Source: Candidatus Omnitrophota bacterium
Lineage (GTDB): Bacteria; Omnitrophota; Gorgyraeia; Gygaellales; Profunditerraquicolaceae
Direction: 5' to 3'
Assembly: GCA_026416665.1 (NCBI GenBank)
Contig: JAOAET010000005.1
Span: 1 to 33,690, forward strand
Length of the DNA stretch: 33,690 nt
The notes beneath the pieces were generated by a model. That model was given only the letters and a program-made list of their open reading frames with translations. It had not been told where the DNA came from and did no database searches. This document shows positions 9,051 through 18,160 of the stretch, one piece after another. The translations under genes and the position numbers were made by a program. Each line of letters starts with the position of its first letter. Within the stretch, counting starts at the first letter, position 1.

Positions 9051-10469
9051 TTATAGACCTTTAGGCGTTATGTTTTTTCTCAGTAGTCCGTATCGCAACA
9101 TCTTCTTATAAAGTGTTGTGCGATTTATCCCTAATGCCTTTGCTGCTTCATTACGATTCCAATTTACTGAATTAAGTGTTCTCAGAATTATATCTTTTTC
9201 AGGATTACGCAATGCTTCTTTAAGACAGGTGGCTTCCTCTGTTAAAGCTATTGACCTTTTACTTGCTAAAAGTGTGTCAGGAAAATCTTCAGCAGTAATG
9301 ATACTACTTTTACAAAGAATAACCGCCCTTTCTATCACATTTTCAAGCTCACGGATATTACCTGGCCAATGATAGTTCATTAAGATAGACATCGCCTTAT
9401 CAGAAACACCCTCTACTTTTTTGGCAATGCGTTTTGCATGTTTATTAATAAAAGACTCAACCAACAGAGGGATATCGGATTTTCTATCACGTAATGGTGG
9501 CACTTGTATTGCAATAATGTTAAGTCTATAGTAAAGGTCTTGCCTAAATTTACCCTCAAGAATTAACTTCTGAAGATCCTGATTTGTTGCAGCTATTACT
9601 CGTACATCTACCTTTCGTGTAACAGACTCACCTACTCGTTCAAACTCACCTTCCTGTAAGACCCTTAAGATTTTCACCTGTAAGTTAGGAGTGAAGGCAT
9701 CAATTTCGTCAAGAAAAATCGTTCCACCATCTGCTAACTCAAACCTACCTACTTTATCCTTGATAGCCCCTGTGAAAGCACCTTTGACATGCCCAAACAA
9801 TTCACTTTCTAGTAAAGTTTCAGTAAGTGCCCCACAGCTTACCTCTACAAACGGTTTTGAACGCTCTTTTTCATTACACTGATGAATAGCATGGGCAATC
9901 AAATGCTTGCCTGTACCGCTTTCGCCATAAATAAGCACTGTTGTTCGTGTGTTGGCAATTGCTTCAATAAGATTATAAATTTTTTGCATTTTTTCATCTT
10001 TTCCAATGATACCGTAAAACTCTTGGCGCTGAACCTGCCGAATTTGTTCTTTTAACTTTAAATTCTCCTCTTCTAGTGTCTTTTCTTTTATAAGGCGTTC
10101 AAGAACAACACGAATTTCATTATCAATTATAGGTTTGGTAATATAATCAAATGCCCCCTGCTTAATTGCTTCAACAGCGTTCTCAATACTCCCATAGCCA
10201 GTAATTATAATAACCGATGTCGTTGGATATCGTTTTTTTATTTCGCGAAGTAGCGTCAAACCATCAATCTCTGGCATCTTTAGATCGGTTATAACAACAT
10301 CCGCTAAATAATCATTAAGCTTAGACAGTGCCTCTTGTCCATTAGCAGCAGAGGATACAGTGTACCCTTCCATTGTAAGAAATTCACTTAGAGAACGGCG
10401 AACCAGTGGCTCGTCGTCAACTACTAATATACTAATTTGGCCGTTTTGGGAATAGTTAGTATTATCCAT
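9051..10469 (-). CDS. Sigma-54-dependent response regulator (REC-AAA-Fis, NtrC family)
   Basis: REC ILVVDDEPLVRRSL...ITDLKMPEIDG; Walker A GESGTGK; GAFTGA loop; C-terminal Fis HTH EAAKALGINRTTLYKKM. Confidence 0.95.
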   Translation of the reverse strand: MDNTNYSQNGQISILVVDDEPLVRRSLSEFLTMEGYTVSSAANGQEALSKLNDYLADVVITDLKMPEIDGLTLLREIKKRYPTTSVIIITGYGSIENAVEAIKQGAFDYITKPIIDNEIRVVLERLIKEKTLEEENLKLKEQIRQVQRQEFYGIIGKDEKMQKIYNLIEAIANTRTTVLIYGESGTGKHLIAHAIHQCNEKERSKPFVEVSCGALTETLLESELFGHVKGAFTGAIKDKVGRFELADGGTIFLDEIDAFTPNLQVKILRVLQEGEFERVGESVTRKVDVRVIAATNQDLQKLILEGKFRQDLYYRLNIIAIQVPPLRDRKSDIPLLVESFINKHAKRIAKKVEGVSDKAMSILMNYHWPGNIRELENVIERAVILCKSSIITAEDFPDTLLASKRSIALTEEATCLKEALRNPEKDIILRTLNSVNWNRNEAAKALGINRTTLYKKMLRYGLLRKNITPKGL

Positions 10470-11679
10470 AAATTATATGCCTACGGGGAATCAGAATATG
10501 AAAAGTGCTCCCATAGCCAACAGCACTTTCTACAGTAATAGAGCCATCATATTTATTCATAATTTCTTTACAAATTGCCAATCCCAACCCTGTGCCTTTT
10601 TCTACATGTTTAGTCGTAAAGAAGGCATCAAAAATTTTTTCCCGTATATCTTCAGGAATACCTGGCCCGTTATCTTGTATACTTATTTTGACAACTGTTT
10701 CCTCTACCTCAGTGCGCAACTTAAGAATACCTTTTTCAGGCATAGCATCTAAGGCATTTTTTATTATATTTATAAAAACATGGGAAATACCAATATCTAG
10801 GACCTTAAGAGGTCTAGGATAATATTCTTTAACTATCTCAATCTTATTTTTTATCCGTTCCGAAAACATAGCAATAGTTTCATCTAATAAGGCATGAATA
10901 TCTAAGTAGGTTTTTGGTTTCACTATGGCTTGGTTTACTTGATAAGAAAACTGCAAGAGAGATTTCGTTACATTCTCTATACGATTTAACCCGCGTTTTA
11001 TTTCTAGTAGATACTCTCTTACTATGGAATTAGAATCTATCTGTTTAAGCAACATATTAGTATAGCGGATTATACCGTCAAGAGGGTTATTTACTTCGTG
11101 AACAACGTGAGCAGCCAACTTGCCCACCGAGGCATATTTCTCTAACATCATCTTCTGCTTATCCAAATTTTCTTTTTCTTTCTTTAGACGCTCAGTAATA
11201 CCTATATTATAAGCAATTAAACCTGCATATTCTGCTATCAGGCAGGCGTATTTAAAGTCTTGTTCCGAAAAAGACTCTCCTGTTGTTTTATCTGCAATAT
11301 TAATCACCCCTAAAACCCCACCTTCAGGATTAGAAACAGGCAAAGAGATAAAAGATTTAGTATGATAATGTTTGAAACCGTTTTTACCAAAGCGATTATC
11401 TCGATCAACGTCCTTAACTAATACTGGCGTCTTCTGGGCAGCTATTTTTCCTGATACACCTTCACCAAGACGAAAACGAATACCACGAATATTTATTTGT
11501 TTAGTACTATAGTATGAATCAACAACTAATTCTTTTGTTTTTGCATCAAACACAAGCAAAGAACCACTCTCCGCAGAAAGCATCTCTAATAGGTCATAAA
11601 GGGTATCTTTTAAAAAATCTCTAACCTTTTTTTCGATTTCTAATGTAGTTTCGTCGAATTCTGTTGCCTTGTTATGCAT
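10462..11679 (-). CDS. GAF-domain sensor histidine kinase
   Basis: GAF domain; H box AAHVVHEVNNPLDGIIRY; ATPase DNGPGIPEDIREKIFDAFFTTK...GTGLGLAICKEI. Confidence 0.92.
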   Translation of the reverse strand: MHNKATEFDETTLEIEKKVRDFLKDTLYDLLEMLSAESGSLLVFDAKTKELVVDSYYSTKQINIRGIRFRLGEGVSGKIAAQKTPVLVKDVDRDNRFGKNGFKHYHTKSFISLPVSNPEGGVLGVINIADKTTGESFSEQDFKYACLIAEYAGLIAYNIGITERLKKEKENLDKQKMMLEKYASVGKLAAHVVHEVNNPLDGIIRYTNMLLKQIDSNSIVREYLLEIKRGLNRIENVTKSLLQFSYQVNQAIVKPKTYLDIHALLDETIAMFSERIKNKIEIVKEYYPRPLKVLDIGISHVFINIIKNALDAMPEKGILKLRTEVEETVVKISIQDNGPGIPEDIREKIFDAFFTTKHVEKGTGLGLAICKEIMNKYDGSITVESAVGYGSTFHILIPRRHIIYG

Positions 11680-11689
11680 AGAATTTTCT

Positions 11690-12526
11690 TTACAGTTTTT
11701 TAATTAAAGACTTTGCAGTGGCTGTTAATCTACTTTGAGGAAAATCATTAATAAGACGTTGAAGAGTTTCTCTTGCCTTTTGATTATCGTTTAATTTTTG
11801 TTGATAGATTAATGCTATATCAAACAGAATTCTATCCATTGAAGCTTTAGACTGAAATTTCTGAATAATTTCTTCGAGAGTTTGAATAGCCTTACCCCAC
11901 TGTCTTAATTCAGTATAACAAGAAGCAATTAGCTTGTAACATTCCAATGCTATTGGTGAATTAGGATACTTTTGAATCAACCCTTCATAGTGTTTAACTG
12001 CTCTCTGATAGGCGTAGTTCATCTTTTCAGGGATATGTTCTGATTTATAAACCTGTGCTATAAGTATAGGCATCCTTAAACCATTTGGAGTAAGGGGATA
12101 TTCATTTATTATTTTTTCGTATTCTAAAATTGCTGAATCAATCTTTCCTTCCAATTGGTAAGATTGTCCAAGTTGCACTAAAATCTCACTACAAATAATT
12201 GGCGATTGTGAGTAATTTTTTAGCATTTCATTCAATAATTTTCTTCCGTTTTCATATTCTTTCTTAGCAAAATACAGTTTTGCAATATTAAACTGGGCAT
12301 CAACTGTAAGAATATTTTTAGGATATTGTCTTATGAACTTTTCTAATTTAGCAATACACTCGCCAAATTTTTTAGCAGGATTAGCAGTAGGATTAAGTAA
12401 AATAATTTTAGTTTCTTTCATAATCTTCCAGTATTGCCTCTCAATGGCATACTGGTCATTTTCGCAGCCACTCAAAATAACAACAAACAAACAACAAATT
12501 AAATATAAAAACCTTGTTTGTCTCAT
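11690..12526 (-). CDS. TPR-repeat lipoprotein
   Basis: Lipobox LSGC after the signal peptide; repeated TPR-like helices. Confidence 0.8.
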   Translation of the reverse strand: MRQTRFLYLICCLFVVILSGCENDQYAIERQYWKIMKETKIILLNPTANPAKKFGECIAKLEKFIRQYPKNILTVDAQFNIAKLYFAKKEYENGRKLLNEMLKNYSQSPIICSEILVQLGQSYQLEGKIDSAILEYEKIINEYPLTPNGLRMPILIAQVYKSEHIPEKMNYAYQRAVKHYEGLIQKYPNSPIALECYKLIASCYTELRQWGKAIQTLEEIIQKFQSKASMDRILFDIALIYQQKLNDNQKARETLQRLINDFPQSRLTATAKSLIKKL

Positions 12527-13407
12527 TGGTTTTTCGTATATTTTAGATATAAATATGTGCTTGCTACTGTCATAAATAAGTCAACAATTAAAGCATTAAC
12601 CAGGGTTCCAATAATACAAATATATAACACAAATTCAGGGAACATTTTTTCGATTATCTTGGTGGTATTATCCTGCAAAATAATAATTGGAATATAAAAC
12701 AAAAATGGTAAAACTACAATTATAAAAGTTATCCAAAAATTTTTGAAAAATAATAAAATACCTTTACCAATTGCTTTAAAAACTCCGTTTTGAGCAACAA
12801 TAATAAATGGTACAGAATAAATAAATAAACATTGTAAAAAAATAGCAATTAAAAAGTTCAATGTTAGCATACTTACCGAATAAATAATCTGGGAATTCAG
12901 CTTTAGAAAACTCATTATGTTTGAAAAGATAATGCTTTTTACAATATGTAAATTTATCTTTAAAAAAATATTAAAAATTATAATTACAGTTAAAATAACA
13001 AAAAATAGACTCCAGTATTTTTTTAGCACCAATATCAATTCGTTTGACCACTTTAAAACAGTTTTTTTTGAAAAAGCCAAAACTGCAAATCTAACCGCTA
13101 AACCAGTTGTCAAAGGTCCAATAAAAAGCGAAAGAAAATTACGTGACAGTGAAGCCAATTTAGGCAATAAAAGAAAATTAGAAGGGTAATGTAAATATAC
13201 CTCTCCCCAAAATACCCTTATCGGTGGTCCTAAAAATTTAATGAAAGGTTGTCTAGGAATAAGATATATTAAAACTAAAAAAACAAGTTCAACCAAAGCA
13301 AAAAAAAGAAAAGGAAAAATTACTTTTTTTTGGGATATAAGTGCTTGGAATAATTCATGATATAATTCAATTAATGAGACGTTGTTTTTTTTCTCCTCTC
13401 TTATCAT
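12523..13407 (-). CDS. Polytopic integral membrane protein of unknown function
   Basis: 294 aa with multiple hydrophobic segments; 4-nt overlap with the downstream lipoprotein gene. Confidence 0.6.
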   Translation of the reverse strand: MIREEKKNNVSLIELYHELFQALISQKKVIFPFLFFALVELVFLVLIYLIPRQPFIKFLGPPIRVFWGEVYLHYPSNFLLLPKLASLSRNFLSLFIGPLTTGLAVRFAVLAFSKKTVLKWSNELILVLKKYWSLFFVILTVIIIFNIFLKINLHIVKSIIFSNIMSFLKLNSQIIYSVSMLTLNFLIAIFLQCLFIYSVPFIIVAQNGVFKAIGKGILLFFKNFWITFIIVVLPFLFYIPIIILQDNTTKIIEKMFPEFVLYICIIGTLVNALIVDLFMTVASTYLYLKYTKNQ

Positions 13408-13543
13408 TTAAATATTTTCTTGGAAACGTTTACTGAATGTTTATTTTCTGCAACATATTTGTTAAAGTTTAGCACTCCAAATAGTTTTTGTCAAGTTCTA
13501 AACCTTAAAAATTTCAAAGTGATATAAATTTTAATAAGTAAAA

Positions 13544-13565
13544 AAGCAGAGTTTTCTCTGCCTTT
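13544..13565. terminator. Small hairpin with flanking A/T runs, possible bidirectional terminator
   Basis: GCAGAG-TTTT-CTCTGC flanked by AAAAAA and TTTT. Confidence 0.5.
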
Positions 13566-13617
13566 TAATTTTAAATTTAGTTTTTTTAACCAATTTAAAA
13601 AAATTGTGTTGCAATAA

Positions 13618-13656
13618 ATTTTTTTAAAAGGGCATGCTTAAAAGAACATGCCCTTC
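13618..13656 (-). terminator. Intrinsic terminator downstream of the 200 aa PEP-CTERM gene
   Basis: AAGGGCATG...CATGCCCTT hairpin followed on the minus strand by a T-rich tract. Confidence 0.75.
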
Positions 13657-13745
13657 TTTCATTTCTCTTTTGAAAATGAACAACTTCCGAAATAGTTCTT
13701 TATAGAAACGCTGACTTTCACAGGTAAATAAAATCTTTAAGGATA

Positions 13746-14348
13746 CTATTTTTTTCTTGACCTAATTATTCCTAGCGCACCTAATCCTAATAAAGCAATC
13801 GTTGCAGGTTCAGGAACTGGCGAAGTTGAACCACCGCTAATTGGCATATCCCAGTTTTTTATCTGGTTATTCCAAAATAAAGGACCACTTAGAGTATAAG
13901 TTTGAGCCCAAACTTGTCCTTCATCCCATGCCCAATTAGTTCCTTGACTATTCCACATGCGGTCACTGTCAATCAAAGAATAATTTACTTGCAGTACAAT
14001 TGGATCCTGCAATGTTGTTATAGGATGACCCGAAGCAATAGCCCACTTTACCGCATTATTTTCAACAAAAATTTCAGAAGTCCAACTACCAGGGTTTATT
14101 ACTTGAAAACTTGCAGAATTTAATTTAGTTATGTCAAAAACATCTGCCTCAAAACGAAGCTGTAGAACATTAACACTTACATTGGGGTTTTCAAAGTAAA
14201 AATAGTACCTGGCAATTCCACTTGCTGAAGTTGCATTCCAACTGTTATTAAAGTTAGGATCCACTACTCCGCTTGAAGAAAACGGCAGAGCAAATGCCCC
14301 TTTAATTAAACACAATATAAAAATGCTTACCACAAACAACTTTTTCAT
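13746..14348 (-). CDS. PEP-CTERM sorting domain protein
   Basis: Signal peptide; C-terminal PVPEPATIALLGLGALGIIRSRKK; SD AAGGGGGTGA. Confidence 0.9.
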   Translation of the reverse strand: MKKLFVVSIFILCLIKGAFALPFSSSGVVDPNFNNSWNATSASGIARYYFYFENPNVSVNVLQLRFEADVFDITKLNSASFQVINPGSWTSEIFVENNAVKWAIASGHPITTLQDPIVLQVNYSLIDSDRMWNSQGTNWAWDEGQVWAQTYTLSGPLFWNNQIKNWDMPISGGSTSPVPEPATIALLGLGALGIIRSRKK

Positions 14349-14459
14349 TTTGATTTCTTCACCCCCTTTCTGATGAAAGATATTTATTTGTTAATTACAC
14401 CAACGCCCCCCACCTAAACGCATTTTATCCCCCGATTTTATAACTTCTGAAAAGTAGTA

Positions 14460-15260
14460 TTAACATCCCATTCTTCTTTTTCTAAATCCCATAACTCCAA
14501 GAATCCCCAAACCTAACAAAGTTATTGTTCCAGGTTCTGGCACGGGATTAACTGTTGCTTTTAAATTCAAAACGTCATTTCCACATTCCATTGTCCAATG
14601 AACTCCAATAGTTCTTTGGATAGATGCATCTATCCCAAAGTAAGACAGTGGAATAGCTGCTTCAAGCACATAATGATTATTTTGGTTACCGCTGTAAACA
14701 AAAGGCACTGCTCTTGGATTTAAACCATAGAGCAAACGAAATGGATTTGCGGCAGTGTAATCAGGAGCAGGTGAACCATCGTAATAAACACCTTCCCAAG
14801 CAATTGCCTGATAGAGTAATGCTTGTGTTCCCTTAAAAGTACTCACATCCAAAGCATATTCATAACCAGATTTATTTAGATCAATATCAAAAGCAATATC
14901 TCCTGGCACAAAGTGCGGATTACCAGGTGCTTGGTATCCGCTAAAAGGAAGGCCTGTAATTATTGCCAAATATATATTATACTCATCATTATCAAAATAT
15001 ATTGCCTCTGCATCAAACACATTATAATAAGACCAACCAGGTCCTACCTGTGTCCACTGATGATAAATATCTGCATTATCTTCAGTAAATACATCCACGG
15101 TTGTACCTGTAGGACGATTATTATCAAGATAACCTATAGCATTGGCTGCAGCAAGATTTATTCCCCAATCATTTACGAAACCATCAATAGTATAAGCGAA
15201 AACTGATCCCCTTATACTTAAAAATAACACTGCCAACAAAATAATACTCAATCTTTTCAT
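14460..15260 (-). CDS. PEP-CTERM sorting domain protein
   Basis: Signal peptide; C-terminal PVPEPGTITLLGLGILGVMGFRKRR. Confidence 0.9.
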   Translation of the reverse strand: MKRLSIILLAVLFLSIRGSVFAYTIDGFVNDWGINLAAANAIGYLDNNRPTGTTVDVFTEDNADIYHQWTQVGPGWSYYNVFDAEAIYFDNDEYNIYLAIITGLPFSGYQAPGNPHFVPGDIAFDIDLNKSGYEYALDVSTFKGTQALLYQAIAWEGVYYDGSPAPDYTAANPFRLLYGLNPRAVPFVYSGNQNNHYVLEAAIPLSYFGIDASIQRTIGVHWTMECGNDVLNLKATVNPVPEPGTITLLGLGILGVMGFRKRRMGC

Positions 15261-15295
15261 CTCCTTATCTCCTTTCTTAAGTTACAAAGTGATTT

Positions 15296-16162
15296 TTAGT
15301 TAGCACCTCTTCCTGTTAGAACTACACCAATTGTTTTTATTAAAATATCTAAATCTGTCATCAAACAACGTTTTCTAATATAGATAAGGTCATATCTGAC
15401 TTTTTGCCTTACGTCTTCTATACTTTCATCATATTTGTGTAACACCTGCGCCAATCCAGTAATACCTGGTTTTACTCTGAATCTTTTCTCATAATCCCTG
15501 ATTATTTTTTTAAGATTATTTACGATCTCAGGACGTTCTGGCCGTGGACCAACAATACTCATCTGACCTAACAGAACATTTACAAGCTGAGGTATTTCAT
15601 CAATACGTAACTTCCTAAGAATCCTTCCCACCGGAGTGACTCTGGGATCGTCTTTAGTTGCCCAAACTGCCCCTGTATTTTTCTCAGCATCCTGGCACAT
15701 AGTTCGCAATTTATAAATCCAGAAAACCTGACCGTTTAAACCTACCCTTTTTTGTCGATAAATAATTGAACCTGGTGATGTTAATTTGATCATAATAGCC
15801 GCTACACAAACTAAAGGCGAAGAAATAATCAATCCGAAAAAAGCTAAAACAATATCCATTAATCTTTTAAATCGGTCAAAGCTTTTTCTAACAAACCGTA
15901 TTAAAAGTCCGCCACAACCACTTATTAACAGAATAAAAGTACTTGGCTCAGGTAGATGTCCATGCTCAATGGGGCGTATTTTTTTTACATAATCGCCGTA
16001 ACTAAATTGTGGACTTCCAACTTTTATTTCGCTATTAAAAAACGAGATAGCAAAAATTAACTTTTTTCCCAAAATTGGCTCAAAGAAAAGTGTCAAAATT
16101 AAGGATAGAATTAGAAGAAATATACAAAAAATAAATTTTTTCTTTCTAATAAAGTCAGACAT
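15296..16162 (-). CDS. Polyprenyl-phosphate sugar transferase with an N-terminal PEP-CTERM-like module
   Basis: Sugar transferase core RLMDIVLAFFGLIISSPLVCVAAIMIKLTSPGSIIYRQKRVGLNGQVFWIYKLRTM...SIVGPRPERPE; preceded by LPEPSTFILLISGCGGLLIRFVRK. Confidence 0.9.
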   Translation of the reverse strand: MSDFIRKKKFIFCIFLLILSLILTLFFEPILGKKLIFAISFFNSEIKVGSPQFSYGDYVKKIRPIEHGHLPEPSTFILLISGCGGLLIRFVRKSFDRFKRLMDIVLAFFGLIISSPLVCVAAIMIKLTSPGSIIYRQKRVGLNGQVFWIYKLRTMCQDAEKNTGAVWATKDDPRVTPVGRILRKLRIDEIPQLVNVLLGQMSIVGPRPERPEIVNNLKKIIRDYEKRFRVKPGITGLAQVLHKYDESIEDVRQKVRYDLIYIRKRCLMTDLDILIKTIGVVLTGRGAN

Positions 16163-16619
16163 AGTTTAAGGAAGAACTTCATTAAATAAAAATTAAATAA
16201 AACTAAAAAAATTGCTGCAGTATTCTACGATTATTCTTAATAAAAAACCGCTGTAAAAACAAGTAAATTTCTAACTGCCTCTTTAACTCTTGCAATATTA
16301 ATTTCAAATTTTTCAGATAAATATTAATTTTTCTCATATTCAATATTTTTAGTAGCATTTATTATGCCAAATTTAAAAATTATTATTTATTTGATTTTTT
16401 ATAATTTATTCTATTCCAAATAGTTATATTCTTATTCTTCTTTTTTAAAGTTTGACTTAAAAGGGTCCTGAATTATTAGAAAAGATGGAAAAAGAGGTTT
16501 TGTTGATTATTGTCAACAGAAAAGAAATCGTTTTCAGAACAATTATTGTAACTTATTGATATTCAAAAACCTATAAACAAAACAGTTAAATAATCAATGA
16601 TATAAAAATTTCAACATTT

Positions 16620-17273
16620 TTAAGGAAGATATTGAGAAAGTAAGGGTTCAAGCAGGATACAGAAAGAAATTAGCTTCTCAAATGTCTGTTTTTCTGATAA
16701 AGATGCTTCTATAGGTATAACTAATCTGATTAAGGCACTGGAAACCTTCTTACCCAATAATCTACCGAAGCTTACTTTAATTTGCTGTCTTATATAACTG
16801 GGGGTATAAGCTGAACCTACTTTATACCAAAAAAGAACTACTTGTCTTGAACCTTCTTTTTCAAGAATCATTTTGGTTGCTTTAATATTTTTGGATACAG
16901 CAATCTCAGATTTCTGCACAACGACTGCTCCCTCTGACTGTAAACAAATTTCAGGTGGATGGCTGACCTTACGGTTATCTTGAGAATAAATGATGTAAAG
17001 ATTTATAATCTTACCTTGTGAATTTACGTAATCCCGCATAATTAGGTTACGAGTTTCCAGAAGTTCATACACCCTTTCCTTTAAAGGTAAATCTTTTCCT
17101 TGCCAATCTCCAATACTTAAAGGAAAATCTTTTAAATTTACATTGTCAACAGTAGTTGGAATAAAATAATACCAGCGGTATCCCACAATCCCAGCAAGTA
17201 ATAGCAGACAACAAACAATTATAAAATTTTTATTTAAATTTGAACGCATTATTTTTTTTGTTAATATTTTCAT
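16620..17273 (-). CDS. EpsI-family exosortase-associated protein
   Basis: FPLSIGDWQGKDLPL...DYVNSQGKIINLYIIYSQDNRKVSHPPEICLQSEG. Confidence 0.85.
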   Translation of the reverse strand: MKILTKKIMRSNLNKNFIIVCCLLLLAGIVGYRWYYFIPTTVDNVNLKDFPLSIGDWQGKDLPLKERVYELLETRNLIMRDYVNSQGKIINLYIIYSQDNRKVSHPPEICLQSEGAVVVQKSEIAVSKNIKATKMILEKEGSRQVVLFWYKVGSAYTPSYIRQQIKVSFGRLLGKKVSSALIRLVIPIEASLSEKQTFEKLISFCILLEPLLSQYLP

Positions 17274-17334
17274 TATATTCTTAAAAATTTTTCTTTATAG
17301 TTGTCTTTTATTGTAATAACTGTTTAAATTATTT

Positions 17335-18147
17335 TTATTCAAAAAGGTTTCGTAATAAATTTAAAGCTAAAAAAGCAAAAATAAAGACAACAATACCCAT
17401 AATGTCATGAAATCTTCCTGTAGCAAACCTTACTCCATATATCTCACTTACTGCTGTCAGTATAACAATTCTGAAAACATTAGCCAAAATAGAAATGGGT
17501 AGAGAAGAAATAAAAAGTAATATTTTCTTTCTATAAGAAAGTTTACTTAAATATGCCATCAACGCTCCCAAAGCTATTAGAGCAATTAAGGAACGAATCC
17601 CAGAACAAGGATCTTCAATAACTAAATAAGAATGCGCTGTTCGGATGATACTGCCTTCTCTTTGAGCTGGAATTCCTATAAATCTTACTACAGAAACAGC
17701 TAATTGTGCTGCTAAAATCTTAAGACGAAAACTGATATTGGCAATTGCTACCATCGGTAATGGAATCATAAAAGAAAGAAAAATTAATGGAAAAAGTATT
17801 TTCAATAAAAATTCTTTTCCTAAAAAAATTAGGATAAGACCTGCAAAAACCGCCAGTAAAGAAAATCCCGCAGAGAAATATACTTGCCAAAAAGCACTTA
17901 CTATAAAAATTATTATCCCAAGAATAAAAAAAATCCACCCTCTATCATCCGAGGTAAAAGTTACATTTTTTAATTCATCTCTGATGCGCCAAATTAAATA
18001 GGCGCTTATAAAAGGCACCAGAATTCCGTGGCTATAATAGGTGTCTTTAGCAGTCCAGCGTTCATACATCCAGATAAAAACTGGTAAGTAAACAATAAAA
18101 ATTATTACTTTCAGCAAGAAAAACCGAAGTAAGATTTCTTTTTTCAT
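17335..18147 (-). CDS. Exosortase
   Basis: Polytopic; YYSHGILVPFISAYLIW, catalytic EDPCSGIRSLIALIALGAL, NVFRIVILT and RFHDIMGIVVF (Cys, Arg, His). Confidence 0.95.
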   Translation of the reverse strand: MKKEILLRFFLLKVIIFIVYLPVFIWMYERWTAKDTYYSHGILVPFISAYLIWRIRDELKNVTFTSDDRGWIFFILGIIIFIVSAFWQVYFSAGFSLLAVFAGLILIFLGKEFLLKILFPLIFLSFMIPLPMVAIANISFRLKILAAQLAVSVVRFIGIPAQREGSIIRTAHSYLVIEDPCSGIRSLIALIALGALMAYLSKLSYRKKILLFISSLPISILANVFRIVILTAVSEIYGVRFATGRFHDIMGIVVFIFAFLALNLLRNLFE

Positions 18148-18160
18148 AACGACGCTGACC

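Noticed and set aside
13460-13495. CIRCE-like sequence TTAGCACTC upstream of the 294 aa membrane protein
   Set aside because: Only one half-site; no matching inverted copy at the 9-nt spacing
14401-14440. G-rich minus-strand stretch GGGGGATAAAATGCGTTTAGGTGGGGGGCG as a G-quadruplex or sigma-54 site
   Set aside because: Only two runs of three or more G; GG-N10-GC spacing is present but flanking positions do not match TGGCAC/TTGCA
16498-16518. Inverted repeat TGTTGA-TTATTG-TCAACA in the 458-bp gap before EpsI's downstream neighbour
   Set aside because: Short, isolated, in AT-rich DNA; no T tract or second copy to indicate an operator or terminator
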